64,000 nt of DNA from Pseudideonella sakaiensis (GCF_001293525.1 NZ_BBYR01000059.1:1-64000); one strand, 5' to 3'. Shown: positions 42,546 through 56,505, counted from the stretch's first letter. Translations and numbers: made by a program. The notes: generated by a model from the sequence alone, not told the origin.

Positions 42546-45500
42546 ATGCCTTCGTCCAAGTCTGCATACGACCCGTCGCCCGGAGCACCGAGCCCCGTCG
42601 TCAAAGAAGAGCACATCGAGTACGGCTTCATCGGCAAACTCCAGAGCCTCAAGTACGAGTACCGCCCCGACATCCGGGACCGCGCCGCGCTGGAACGCAA
42701 CTTCCGCGAGAAGTTCGAAGCCCTGAACCGGGTCCACCTGTCCGACGGCGAGTTCACCCGCCTGCTGGACGACCTCGTCACGCCCGACGTCTTCACCGCG
42801 TCCCGGAAGCTGCGTGAGCGCGAAACGTTCACCCGCGACGACGGCACGCCGCTGAACTACACCCTGGTCAACCTCAAGGACTGGTGCAAGAACAGCTTCG
42901 AGGTCGTCAACCAGCTGCGCATCAACACCGACTACAGCCACCACCGCTACGACGTTCTCATCCTCATCAACGGTGTGCCCTGCGTGCAGATCGAGCTCAA
43001 GACGCTGGGCATCAGCCCGCGCCGCGCCATGGAGCAGATCGTTGACTACAAGAACGACCCCGGCAACGGCTACAGCAAGACCCTGCTGTGCTTCCTGCAG
43101 CTGTTCATCGTCAGCAACCGCACCCACACCTGGTACTTCGCCAACAACAACGCGCGGCACTTCGCCTTCAACGCCGACGAGCGCTTCCTGCCCATTTACC
43201 AGTTTGCCGACGAGGCCAACAAGAAGATCACCCACCTCGACCATTTCGCCGAGACCTTCTTGCCCAAGTGCACGTTGGGCCAGGCCATCAGCCGCTACAT
43301 GGTGCTGGTGGCCAGCGAGCAAAAGCTGCTGATGATGCGGCCCTACCAGGTGTATGCGGTCAAAGCCATCGTGGAGTGCATCCACCAGAACAGCGGCAAC
43401 GGCTACATCTGGCACACCACCGGCAGCGGCAAGACGCTCACATCCTTCAAGGCGTCGACACTGTTGAAGGACAACCCCGACATCGAGAAGTGCCTCTTTG
43501 TGGTCGACCGCAAGGACCTGGACCGCCAGACCCGCGAAGAATTCAACCGCTTCCAGGAAGGCTGCGTAGAGGAGAACACCAATACCGGCGCGCTGGTGCG
43601 CCGCCTGCTGTCAGACGATTACGCCGATAAGGTCATCGTCACCACCATCCAGAAGCTGGGCCTGGCGCTGGACGAAAACAGCAAGCGCAACAAACAACGC
43701 AAGAAAAAACGACCTCAAAACCTACAAGGAACAGCTCGAACCGCTGAGCGACAAACGCATCGTCTTCATCTTCGACGAATGCCACCGCTCGCAGTTTGGC
43801 GACAACCACGAGGCCATCAAGACCTTCTTCCCCAAGGCCCAGCTCTTCGGGTTCACCGGCACGCCCATCTTCGAGAAGAACGCCACCGCCAAACAGTTCG
43901 AAGGCGAGGAAGGCCAGTTCAAGACCACCGAAGACCTGTTCCAGAAACAGCTGCACGCCTACACCATTACCCACGCGATTGAAGACGCCAACGTGCTGCG
44001 CTTCCACGTGGACTACTACAAGCCCGAAGGCAAGAACCCGCCCAAGCCCGGCGAAGCCCTGGCCAAGAAAGCCGTGGTCGAAGCCATCCTGGCCAAGCAC
44101 GACACCGCCACCGCCGGCCGCCGCTTCAACGCCGTGCTGGCCACCGCCAGCATCAACGACGCCATCGAATACCACGGCCTGTTCGATGAACTGCAAAAAG
44201 CAAAGCAGGCGGCCGACCCCGACTTCCAGCCGCTCAACATCGCCTGCGTGTTCTCACCCCCGGCCGAAGGCAACCCCGACGTGAAGCAACTGCAGCAAGA
44301 CCTGCAGCAGGAAAGAGCCGACAACGAGGAAGACCCCGAAGGCAAGAAGGCCGCGCTCAAAGCCATCCTGGCCGACTACAACGCCCGCTACGGCACCAAC
44401 CACCAGATCGGCGAGTTCGACCTGTATTACCAGGACGTGCAAAAGCGCATCAAAGACCAGCAGTGGCCCAACGCCGACTTCCCCGCCGCCAAGAAGATCG
44501 ACATCACCATCGTGGTGGACATGCTGCTCACCGGCTTTGACAGCAAGTACCTGAACACGCTGTACGTCGACAAGAACCTCAAGTACCACGGGCTCATTCA
44601 GGCCTTCTCGCGCACCAACCGCGTGCTCAACGGCAGCAAGCCCTACGGCAACATCCTCGACTTCCGCCAACAGCAAGCCAACGTGGACGAAGCCATCGCG
44701 CTGTTCTCGGGCGAAAACGCCACCGAGGAAGAACGCAAGATCTGGCTGGTGGACAAAGCCCCCGTGGTCATTGCGAAGCTCGACGCCGCCGTGCAGAAGC
44801 TGGCCGATTTCATGCAGACCCAGGGCCTGCCCTGCGCGGCCGAGGCCGTGCCCCAGCTCAAGGGGGACGACGCCCGCGCCGCCTTCATCAAGGCCTTCAA
44901 GGAAGTGCAGCGCCTCAAGACCCAGCTCGACCAATACACCGACTTGACCACCGACAACGCCGCCGCCATCGAAGCCATCCTGCCGCGCGAAGACCTGCAG
45001 GCCTTCCGTGGCGTGTACCTCGACACCGCCCAGCGCCTCAAGGCCCAGCAGGGCAAGACCCTGCCCGACACTGATGACAAGACCGGCGCCGACGAAGTGG
45101 ACCAGCTCGACTTTGAGTTCGTGCTGTTCGCCAGCGCCGTCATCGACTACGACTACATCATGGGCCTGATGTCTCGCTTCACCCAGCAGGGCACGGGCGG
45201 CAGCAAGCTCAAGATGAGCCGCGAGCAGCTCATCGGCATCATCGCGGCCGACGCCAAGTTCATGAACGAGCGCGACGACATCGCCGCCTACATCAACACC
45301 CTGAAGGCCGGCGAAGGCCTCAGCGAAACCGCCATCCGCGAGGGCTACCTCCGGTTCAAGAAGGAACGCGACAGCGCCGAGCTGGCCGCCATCGCCACGC
45401 GGCACGGCCTGGCCACCCCCGCCCTGCAAGCCTTTGTAGACCAGACGCTGCAACGCCTGATCTTGGACGGCGAGCGCTTAAGTGCACTCATGGAACCGCT

Positions 45501-45621
45501 TCAACTCGGCTGGAAGGCGCGAGCGCAAGCCGAGACCGCGCTGATGGCTCAGCTGATGCCCTTGCTGAACAAACGCGCCCAGGGCCGCGAGATTTCAGGA
45601 CTCAGCGCCTATGAGCAGTAA
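42546..45621 (+). pseudogene. hsdR: hsdR, type I restriction endonuclease subunit, frameshifted
   Basis: Nuclease domain: Asp136, Glu150 and Lys152 in YDVLILINGVPCVQIELKT, then helicase Walker A TTGSGKT (291-297) and VDRKDLDRQTREEF. The frame breaks at an A6 tract (43704-43709), where five A would keep frame; skipping one base restores KIVFIFDECHRSQFG-like motif II, GFTGTPIF and VDMLLTGFDSKYLN, then ALFSRTNRVL-type motif VI to the stop at 45621. The intact protein would be about 1,025 residues, normal for HsdR. As read, a 478-residue product lacks the helicase. The upstream frame starts at ATG 42546. Whether the extra A is real, phase-variable or an error cannot be told. Confidence 0.88.
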
Positions 45622-46765
45622 GAAGGCGCCCACACCCGTGAACAAGCCTTCGGCGCCATCCGCCACACCCGGCGACTTTGATGCGCTGGTGTCCGCCATC
45701 GTCCGCATCCATGGCCAATCGCAGGCCCTGGCGGCCAAGGCCGTCAACACCAGCCTGACCGTGCGCAACTGGCTGATCGGCCACCGCATCGTGGCGTTCG
45801 AGCAGCAGGGCAAAGACCGCGCGGCCTATGGCGAAAGGCTCTTGCCCGCCTTGGCCCAGCGCCTGGCGGCCGCCGGGCTCAAGCGGGTGGACGCCCGCGA
45901 GCTGCGCCGCTTTCGGCTGTTCTACAGCGTGTACCCGCAGATTCGGGAGGCGCTGTCTCCCGAATGGCTGGCGGGCCCTGGGGCTGCGGCATCGCCAGCG
46001 GCGCTGGCTGCACAGTCAGATCCCAAACGGGAGTCGGCGTCTCCCGTTTTGATCCACCACCTCTCCTTCTCCCACCTGGCCGAGCTGTGTGACCTGCCGG
46101 ACGACACCCAGCGCCGCTTCTACGAGGTGGAGTGCCTGCGCGGCAACTGGTCGGTACGCGAGCTGCGCCGCCAGATCGACAGCCTGTACTACCAGCGCAG
46201 CGGCCTGTCCAAAGACAAGGCCCAGCTCTCCGCCCTGGCCCACGCGGCGGCCGACACGCTGCAGCCCGCCCACGTCATCCGCGACCCCTATGTCTTTGAG
46301 TTTCTCGGCCTGCGCTCGCGCGACGTGATGGCCGAGTCCGACCTGGAAGACGCCCTGCTCGACCGCCTGCAAGACTTTCTGCTGGAGCTGGGCCACGGCT
46401 TCTGCTTCGAGGCCCGGCAAAAGCGCATCCTCATCGGCGATGAACACTTCTTCATCGACCTCGTCTTCTACCACCGCATCCTCAAGTGCCACGTGCTGGT
46501 CGAGCTCAAGACCGACGCCTTCCGCCACGAACACCTGGGCCAGCTCAACACTTACGTGGCCTATTACAAGAAACACCAGATGACCCCGGGCGACCAGCCG
46601 CCCATCGGCATCTTGCTGTGCACCCGCAAGAACGACGCGCTGGTCGAGTTCGCCCTGGGCGACCTGAACAACCAGGTCTTCGTCTCCCGCTACGCCGTGG
46701 AGCTGCCCCGCAAGGAAGAGATGGAACGCTTCATCACCCAGATCAGCCAGGAGGCGGGGGCATGA
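45611..46765 (+). CDS. YhcG/DUF1016-family PD-(D/E)xK nuclease
   Basis: 384 residues. The N-terminal DUF1016_N region (VRIHGQSQALAAKAVNTSLTVRNWLIGHRIV, GERLLPALAQRL, RFRLFYSVYPQI, HLSFSHLAELCDLPDDTQRRFYEVECL) and C-terminal nuclease core: Asp283 in FFIDLVFYHRIL, Glu298 and Lys300 in VLVELKTDAF, GQLNTYVAYYKKHQM. It belongs to the widespread group in defence islands, often inside restriction systems. The start lies 11 bases inside hsdR and the stop overlaps hsdS by four, so it is an integral operon member. Confidence 0.92.
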   Translation: MSSKKAPTPVNKPSAPSATPGDFDALVSAIVRIHGQSQALAAKAVNTSLTVRNWLIGHRIVAFEQQGKDRAAYGERLLPALAQRLAAAGLKRVDARELRRFRLFYSVYPQIREALSPEWLAGPGAAASPAALAAQSDPKRESASPVLIHHLSFSHLAELCDLPDDTQRRFYEVECLRGNWSVRELRRQIDSLYYQRSGLSKDKAQLSALAHAAADTLQPAHVIRDPYVFEFLGLRSRDVMAESDLEDALLDRLQDFLLELGHGFCFEARQKRILIGDEHFFIDLVFYHRILKCHVLVELKTDAFRHEHLGQLNTYVAYYKKHQMTPGDQPPIGILLCTRKNDALVEFALGDLNNQVFVSRYAVELPRKEEMERFITQISQEAGA

Positions 46766-48003
46766 AGACTGGCGCCACGAAGGACAAGGCCACGAAGGCA
46801 CTGGTGCCGAAGCTGAGGTTTCCTGAGTTTCGGGGGGCTGAAGGGTGGAACGAAAGGCCGCTTGCCGAATTGATGAGTGAAAGCCGCCTGCCTGGAAGCA
46901 AAGGCAACGTCGCGAAGAAGATCACTGTGAAGCTGTGGGGAAACGGCGTCTTTGAAAAGAACGACTCTATCCAAGGCAGCATCAACACCCAGTACTTCAG
47001 GCGGAAAGCTGGGCAGTTCATTTACAGCAAACTGGATTTCCTGAACCAGGCTTTCGGAATCATTCCACCGAGCTTGGATAACTTCGAGTCAACGGTTGAT
47101 TTGCCGTGCTTCGACTTCGCGGATGAGCTGAATCCCGTGTTCTTGTTGGAATACGTGAAGCGTCGGGACTTTTACGAAAGACTGGGTGAAACGGCCGACG
47201 GAAGTCGAAAGGCGCGACGCATACATGCTGAAACTTTCCTGTCGTTCCCAATCGCGCTGCCAATCCGGGCCGAACAACAGAAAATCGCCAACTGCCTAAG
47301 TTCCCTGGACGAACTGATCGCCGCGCAAGGGCGCAAGGTGGAGGCGCTCAAGACCCACAAAAAAGGGCTGATGCAGCAACTCTTCCCCCGCGAAGAAGAA
47401 AGCCAACCGCGCCTCCGCTTCCCCGAGTTTCAGGATGCGGGGAACTGGAAAAAGATGACCTTAGGCACTGCTGCGAATTTCTATAACGGGCGGGCGTACA
47501 AACAGGAAGAGCTTCTCGACGCCGGAAAATATAAAGTACTGCGCGTTGGCAATTTCTTTACCAACAACAATTGGTATTACTCCAATCTTGAGCTGGATGA
47601 AACCAAATATTGCGAAGATGGAGACCTGCTTTATGCATGGTCTGCATCATTCGGCCCACGCGTTTGGAGCGGCGAGAAAACCATTTATCACTACCACATT
47701 TGGAAAGTTGTCGAGCAGTCGGGCATCGATAAAAAGTTCCTCTTTATCGTCCTTGAGCATGAAACTGAGCGAATGAAAGCGAAGACCACAAATGGACTTG
47801 GCATCATGCACATCACAAAGGGCGCCATTGAGAGCTGGGAAAGCCTTTTCCCGGACTTGGCAGAGCAGAGAAAGATTGCTGACCGGCTAATGAATTTGGA
47901 AGGTGCGGCAAAAGCCGAGGCGCAAAAGCTAAAACTTCTGACCGTACATAAAGAAGCGCTGATGCAGCAACTCTTTCCGTCTATTGATGAAATCAAGCTA
48001 TGA
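46762..48003 (+). CDS. hsdS: hsdS, type I specificity subunit
   Basis: 413 residues with the two-fold S layout: start repeat KLRFPEF (about 17-23), first target-recognition domain, coiled coil EQQKIANCLSSLDELIAAQGRKVEALKTHKKGLMQQLFP, second repeat RLRFPEF (about 218), second domain, coiled coil EQRKIADRL ... AEAQKLKLLTVHKEALMQQLFP. Each half reads one part of the bipartite target. The second half is clearly AT-rich compared with its neighbours, a sign of recent domain exchange. Overlaps both neighbours by four bases (ATGA). Confidence 0.94.
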   Translation: MKTGATKDKATKALVPKLRFPEFRGAEGWNERPLAELMSESRLPGSKGNVAKKITVKLWGNGVFEKNDSIQGSINTQYFRRKAGQFIYSKLDFLNQAFGIIPPSLDNFESTVDLPCFDFADELNPVFLLEYVKRRDFYERLGETADGSRKARRIHAETFLSFPIALPIRAEQQKIANCLSSLDELIAAQGRKVEALKTHKKGLMQQLFPREEESQPRLRFPEFQDAGNWKKMTLGTAANFYNGRAYKQEELLDAGKYKVLRVGNFFTNNNWYYSNLELDETKYCEDGDLLYAWSASFGPRVWSGEKTIYHYHIWKVVEQSGIDKKFLFIVLEHETERMKAKTTNGLGIMHITKGAIESWESLFPDLAEQRKIADRLMNLEGAAKAEAQKLKLLTVHKEALMQQLFPSIDEIKL

Positions 48004-49220
48004 GCAAGGCATCCACCATCACCAGATTCAGGTCTTTGGAATCTTTGGCGCGAAAGTTTCGGAGAGACTTAAAGGGAGTCCAAAGGCGCAAGAAGACCTC
48101 TCAGCGCAAAGGAACTACACCGGTTGCCGGCAATGACTTCGTTTTGGTGTTTGCCCACAACGGTGTGGGTAAAACCCGGCTGTCAATGGAGTTTAAGAAT
48201 CTGGGCAAGAGCGAAGAGAAGCGAGATACTCTTTACTTCAATGCCTTTACGGAAGATCTCTTCGATTGGGACAATGATCTCGATGAAGACAAGGATCGCA
48301 GGATCAAATTCAAGGCCGAGTCTCATTTCTTTGATGGGCTCGATGGGATGGGTATTGAAGATCAGATTCGTCCGCTTCTTCATCAATATGCAGACTTTGA
48401 CTTCAGGATCAACTACGCCGCAGCGGAGATACGCTTTTATCGAGACGTGACGATTTCCGGTGTCCGTAGGCGACTAGAGGACATCAAGATTTCGCGAGGT
48501 GAAGAGAATATTTTTATCTGGTGTTTCTTCTTGGCTATCCTACAGTTGGCAATCGAAGCAGAGAAGGGGCAACCGTACGATTGGGTGAAGTATGTATATA
48601 TCGATGATCCCATTTCCTCCCTGGACGAACAAAACACTATTGCTGTTGCCGCTGGCCTCGGTAGCTTACTGAAACGCGAAGACAATAATCTAAAGGTTGT
48701 CGTATCTACGCACCACGGTCTATTTTTTAACGTAATGTTCAATGAGCTCACGGGGAAACGAACCCCCGAAGGCAAAGACAATATTAGGAAGAAGGCGTAC
48801 ATCCTTCATCGGTTGAATGAGGCGCAGACATACACGCTTGAAGATACGGGCGAATCGCCATTTCTGCATCACGTCGCAGCCTTAGAAGAGCTACGAGCTG
48901 TTGCAAAGTCCGGAAAAATATCGCAGTACCATTTCAATTCGCTGCGAAGTATCCTGGAGAAGACAGCGACATTTTTTGGCCGCCAACACATATCTACCTG
49001 CTTTGAAGGTCTGCCTAAGAAGTCGCTGTATGCGCGCTTTCTGAATGTGCGGAGTCACGCGAAATATTCTGTATTTGAATCAGAATCTATAACCGCAACC
49101 GACAAGAAGATGTTTCGAGAAATTCTCGACACTTTTCTCGAGCGCTATGCATTCCGATTGGCATCTACAGGTGCATCGACTGCGCGTGTGTCCCACCCGG
49201 CAACTACGGGGACTCCATGA
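48000..49220 (+). CDS. prrC: PrrC-family anticodon nuclease
   Basis: 406 residues, like E. coli PrrC (396). It cuts tRNA-Lys in the anticodon loop when phage blocks the restriction enzyme. N-terminal ABC-type ATPase: Walker A FAHNGVGKTRLS (52-62), the PrrC hallmark YFNAFTEDLFDWDNDL (79-94), signature-like ISRGEENIFIW (164-174), Walker B YVYIDDPISSLDEQN (198-212), switch STHHGLFFNVMFNEL. C-terminal nuclease: Arg316 and Glu320 in SLRSILEKTATFFG and His353 in VRSHAKYS, matching Arg320, Glu324 and His356 of E. coli PrrC. Roughly half G+C by eye, far below neighbours, so imported. Lies between hsdS and hsdM. Confidence 0.95.
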   Translation: MSKASTITRFRSLESLARKFRRDLKGVQRRKKTSQRKGTTPVAGNDFVLVFAHNGVGKTRLSMEFKNLGKSEEKRDTLYFNAFTEDLFDWDNDLDEDKDRRIKFKAESHFFDGLDGMGIEDQIRPLLHQYADFDFRINYAAAEIRFYRDVTISGVRRRLEDIKISRGEENIFIWCFFLAILQLAIEAEKGQPYDWVKYVYIDDPISSLDEQNTIAVAAGLGSLLKREDNNLKVVVSTHHGLFFNVMFNELTGKRTPEGKDNIRKKAYILHRLNEAQTYTLEDTGESPFLHHVAALEELRAVAKSGKISQYHFNSLRSILEKTATFFGRQHISTCFEGLPKKSLYARFLNVRSHAKYSVFESESITATDKKMFREILDTFLERYAFRLASTGASTARVSHPATTGTP

Positions 49221-50845
49221 CCGAAGAAAAACAGAAGCAACTGGGCAAGACGCTGTGGGCGATTGCCGACCAGCTGCGCGGCGCGATGGACGCGGACGAC
49301 TTCCGCGACTACATGCTGTCGTTCCTGTTTCTGCGCTACCTGTCGGACAACTACGAAGCCGCCGCCAAGAAGGAGCTGGGCAGCGACTACCCGGACATCA
49401 GCGAAGACTTGCTAAAGCAGACCGGGGCCAGCACGCCGCTGCAGGTTTGGTATGAAGAGAACCGCGGCGACGTGCCCGCGTTCGAAAAGCAGATGCGCCG
49501 CAAGGTGCACTACGTCATCCAGCCAGAGCACCTGTGGAGCGCCGTGGCCAACATGGCGCGCACGCAAGACGCGTCTCTGCTGAACACGCTGCAAGAGGGC
49601 TTCAAGTACATCGAGACCGAGTCGTTCGAGAGCACCTTCCAGGGCCTGTTCTCTGAGATCGACCTGGCCTCGAACAAGCTGGGCAAGGGCTATACCGAGC
49701 GCAATGCCAAGCTGTGCGCCATCATCCAGAAGATAGCCGAGGGGCTGGCGTCGTTCTCCACCGACGTGGACACGCTGGGCGATGCGTATGAATACCTGAT
49801 CGGCCAGTTCGCGGCGGGCTCGGGCAAGAAGGCGGGCGAGTTCTACACGCCGCAGCAGGTGTCAGACGTGCTGTCGGCCATCGTCACGCTGGACAGCCAG
49901 GAGCCCAAGACGGGGGTGAGGCCACGGCTGGACAGCGTGATGGACTTTGCCTGCGGCTCGGGCTCGCTGTTGATGAACGTGCGCCGCCGCATGCAAAAGG
50001 CGGGGGGCACGATCGGCAAGATCTACGGTCAGGAGAAGAACGTCACCACCTACAACCTGGCGCGCATGAACATGCTGCTGCACGGGGTGAAGGACACCGA
50101 GTTTGAAATCTTCCACGGCGATACGCTGGCCAACGAGTGGGACAAGCTGCGCGAGCTGAACCCTGCCAAGCAACCGAAGTTCGATGCCATCGTGGCCAAC
50201 CCGCCCTTCAGCCTGCGTTGGGAGCCTGACGAGGCGATGGCGGACGACGTGCGCTTCAAGAACCACGGCCTGGCGCCCAAGTCAGCGGCGGACTTTGCCT
50301 TTCTGCTGCACGGCTTTCACTTCCTGAAGGACGAAGGGGTGATGGCCATCATCCTGCCGCACGGGGTGCTGTTCCGGGGCGGGGCAGAGGAACGCATCCG
50401 CACCAAGCTGCTGAAGGACGGGCACATCGACACCGTGATCGGTCTGCCATCCAACCTGTTCTATTCCACGGGCATCCCGGTCTGCATCCTGGTGCTGAAG
50501 AAGTGCAAGAAGCCGGACGACGTGCTGTTCATCAACGCGGCGGAACACTTCGTCAAAGGCAAGCGCCAGAACCAGCTGACCGACGAGCACATCGCCAAGA
50601 TCATCAAGACCTACCAGTTCCGTGAGCAAGAAGCCCGCTACTCGCGCAGGGTGGAGATGCCCGAAGTCGAGAAGAACGATTTCAACCTGAACATCTCGCG
50701 CTACATCAGCACGGCGGTGGGTGAGACGGAAATCGATCTGGATGACACGCACCAAGCGCTGCTGGATATCGAGAAGGCGATCGCGGCGGCGAAGGACACC
50801 CACAACGGCTTCTTGAAAGAGCTGGGGTTGAAGCCGTTGCCGTAG
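49217..50845 (+). CDS. hsdM: hsdM, type I DNA methyltransferase subunit
   Basis: 542 residues. N-terminal helical domain (QLGKTLWAIADQLRGAMDADDFRDYMLSFLFLRYLSD), SAM site DFACGSGSLLMNVRRRM (motif I), target-adenine motif IV NPPFSLRWEP, and GEFYTPQQVSDVLSAIVTLD ahead of it. It methylates the target read by HsdS and forms M2S. Start overlaps prrC by four bases. Being last in the operon is unusual, as hsdM normally leads. It restores native-like G+C after prrC. Confidence 0.96.
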   Translation: MTEEKQKQLGKTLWAIADQLRGAMDADDFRDYMLSFLFLRYLSDNYEAAAKKELGSDYPDISEDLLKQTGASTPLQVWYEENRGDVPAFEKQMRRKVHYVIQPEHLWSAVANMARTQDASLLNTLQEGFKYIETESFESTFQGLFSEIDLASNKLGKGYTERNAKLCAIIQKIAEGLASFSTDVDTLGDAYEYLIGQFAAGSGKKAGEFYTPQQVSDVLSAIVTLDSQEPKTGVRPRLDSVMDFACGSGSLLMNVRRRMQKAGGTIGKIYGQEKNVTTYNLARMNMLLHGVKDTEFEIFHGDTLANEWDKLRELNPAKQPKFDAIVANPPFSLRWEPDEAMADDVRFKNHGLAPKSAADFAFLLHGFHFLKDEGVMAIILPHGVLFRGGAEERIRTKLLKDGHIDTVIGLPSNLFYSTGIPVCILVLKKCKKPDDVLFINAAEHFVKGKRQNQLTDEHIAKIIKTYQFREQEARYSRRVEMPEVEKNDFNLNISRYISTAVGETEIDLDDTHQALLDIEKAIAAAKDTHNGFLKELGLKPLP

Positions 50846-50856
50846 GCCTCGTGCGG

Positions 50857-54612
<3,756 letters not shown>

Positions 54613-54830
54613 GTGAATCTCTTCCTTCGTAGCCTTGGTAGAGAGGGCCGCCCGCTGTGGAGAACGCTATTTTCTTCTTTTCGATCAGGGCCTTAGGCCC
54701 GGGGCAAGCCTGTGGGCGGAGGGCCTGATCGCGCGGGACTCGCCGACAACAACCCGGCGGCCGGCGCGCACGCGGTGGACAACTGCCCGGTTGTTCCAGA
54801 CTTGTCCCCAGGCTTGCGCAGCGGCCGTGC
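54613..54830. other. dnaA-dnaN gap with weak DnaA boxes
   Basis: Holds one reverse box TGTGGAGAA (54656-54664), a short T-rich stretch just after it (54669-54681), an 8-bp inverted repeat CGATCAGG / CCTGATCG (54682 and 54724), and a GTGGACAA site near 54777. The T-rich piece could be an unwinding element, but perfect TTATCCACA boxes are elsewhere. It may also contain the dnaN promoter. Confidence 0.5.
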
Positions 54831-56297
54831 TCATCCCTTCAGCGTCTGTTCCAGCACGTGCAGCTGCTGGTTCAGCTCGGTGTTCTTCTGGCGCTCGCCG
54901 CCGATCTTGCGCACCGCGTGCAGCACCGTGGTGTGGTCGCGCCCGCCGAACAGCTCGCCGATCTCGGGCAGGCTCTTCTGCGTCATCTCCTTGGCCAGGT
55001 ACATCGCGATCTGGCGCGGCCGGGCGATCGAGGCCGGGCGCTTCTTGCTGTACATGTCGGCCACCTTGATCTTGTAGAAGTCGGCCACCGTCTTCTGGAT
55101 GTTCTCGACGCCGATCTGGCGGTTCTGGATCGACAGCAGGTCCTTCAGCGCCTCGCGCGCGAGCGCAATGTTGATGTCCTTGTGGCTGAAGCGCGCATAG
55201 GCCAGCACCTTGCGCAGCGCGCCTTCCAGCTCGCGCACGTTGGCGCGCACGTTCTTCGCGACGAAGAAGGCCACGTCCTCGGGCATCACCGTGGCCTCGG
55301 CCTCGGCCTTGCGCATCAGGATGGCCACGCGCATCTCCAGCTCGGGCGGCTCGATGGCCACCGTCAGGCCGGCGTCGAAGCGGCTGGTCAGCCGTTCGTC
55401 GATGTCGACCAGGCCCTTGGGGTAGGTGTCGCTGGTCATGATGATGTGCGCGCGCTTGGCCAGCAGCGCCTCGAAGGCGTTGAAGAACTCCTCCTGGGTG
55501 CGCTCCTTGCCGGCGAAGAACTGCACGTCGTCGATCAGCAGCAGGTCGAGCGAGTGGTACTTGGCCTTCAGCTCGTCGAAGGTCTTGCGCTGGTAGTTCT
55601 TGACGACGTCGCTGATGAACTGCTCGGCGTGCAGGTAGAGGATGCGGGCGTCCGGCCGGTCGGCCAGCAGCGCGTTGCCGACGGCGTGGATCAGGTGGGT
55701 CTTGCCGAGGCCGACGCCGCCGTAGATGAACAGCGGGTTGTACATCTGCCCCGGCGCGCCGGCCACGTGCAGCGCGGCGGTGCGCGCCATCTGGTTGGCG
55801 CGGCCGGGCACCAGGTTCTCGAAGGTCCACTGGGTGTTGAGCCGGTGCGTGGGCTCGGGCGGCCGCGCACGGGCGGCGCTGCCCGCGTCGCCTGCCCGCG
55901 GGGCCGCGGCGCCGGGCAGGCCGGCGCCCGCCACCGCGCCCGGCGGCAGCGGCACGCGGGTGGTGGCGTCGGTGGTGGCGACGAGGTGGCGGGTGGCGAG
56001 GCGGCGCGGGTCCGCGCCGGCGCCGGGCACGACGCCCACCTCCAGCCGCACCGCGCGGCCGGCCAGTTCGCTCAGCACGTGCTCGATCCGCGCACCGTAC
56101 TGGCTGCGGATCCAGTCGAGCTTGAAGCGGTTCGGGACCTGCAGCGTGGCCACCAGCGTGGCGCCCGCCGCATCGTCCTTCCCTCCCACCTCCGTGATCT
56201 CTGCCGGCGCGAGCGGGCGGATCCACGTGTTGTATTGAATTTCGGGCAGTTCGGCGGCGAGTCGCTCGCAGCCGCGCTGCCACAGATCAGCGCTCAT
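54831..56297 (-). CDS. dnaA: Replication initiator DnaA
   Basis: 488 residues. Domain I ([25 protein letters not shown]), a Pro/Ala/Gly-rich domain II (about 95-165), AAA+ domain III with [19 protein letters not shown] and [22 protein letters not shown], and domain IV with the box-reading [15 protein letters not shown]. It unwinds the origin at DnaA boxes. The ATG at 56297 begins at the conserved MSADLWQRG; longer frames run through the origin boxes. Divergent from rpmH. Confidence 0.97.
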   Translation of the reverse strand: MSADLWQRGCERLAAELPEIQYNTWIRPLAPAEITEVGGKDDAAGATLVATLQVPNRFKLDWIRSQYGARIEHVLSELAGRAVRLEVGVVPGAGADPRRLATRHLVATTDATTRVPLPPGAVAGAGLPGAAAPRAGDAGSAARARPPEPTHRLNTQWTFENLVPGRANQMARTAALHVAGAPGQMYNPLFIYGGVGLGKTHLIHAVGNALLADRPDARILYLHAEQFISDVVKNYQRKTFDELKAKYHSLDLLLIDDVQFFAGKERTQEEFFNAFEALLAKRAHIIMTSDTYPKGLVDIDERLTSRFDAGLTVAIEPPELEMRVAILMRKAEAEATVMPEDVAFFVAKNVRANVRELEGALRKVLAYARFSHKDINIALAREALKDLLSIQNRQIGVENIQKTVADFYKIKVADMYSKKRPASIARPRQIAMYLAKEMTQKSLPEIGELFGGRDHTTVLHAVRKIGGERQKNTELNQQLHVLEQTLKG

Positions 56298-56300
56298 CGT

Positions 56301-56370
56301 TGTGGAGAAGTTCTCGGGCAGCGGCCGGGATTCTACGCCGGCAGGGGCCGGTCGTGGGCGGTTATCCACA
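56301..56370. promoter_or_regulatory. DnaA boxes upstream of dnaA, part of oriC candidate
   Basis: A perfect consensus box TTATCCACA at 56362-56370 and a variant TTCTCCACA (reverse, 56301-56309) lie in the 208-bp dnaA-rpmH gap. They probably autoregulate dnaA and may belong to the origin. The gap also holds the rpmH promoter. Fewer boxes than a full oriC, which may extend into rnpA. Confidence 0.7.
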
Positions 56371-56422
56371 GCCTGGGTGACGGGTCGCGCGCCGATGTCC
56401 CGGCGGCCGCGGGGCCAAGTCT

Positions 56423-56451
56423 TTGACTGGATTGGCTCTTTTTGGTCTAAT
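56423..56451 (+). promoter_or_regulatory. Sigma-70 promoter of rpmH
   Basis: TTGACT and TCTAAT are spaced by 17 bases, followed by a 54-base leader to the rpmH ATG. One of the best promoter matches in this GC-rich window, as expected for a ribosomal protein gene. It probably drives rpmH, rnpA, yidD and yidC together. Confidence 0.75.
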
Positions 56452-56505
56452 GCTCGGTTTCCCCGATGTGTGGCCGGCAAGCTGGCCCTTCGCCTGGACA
56501 GCATC

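Noticed and set aside
43993-45621. Second half of hsdR as an independent gene
   Set aside because: Homology continues without a gap upstream of the ATG at 43993 back to the A6 tract; this is one gene with a frameshift.
48000-49220. Reading the fourth operon gene as a generic AAA or SMC-like ATPase
   Set aside because: The NAFTEDLF.WDNDL block, DDPISSLDE and the C-terminal Arg/Glu/His triad are specific to PrrC anticodon nucleases.
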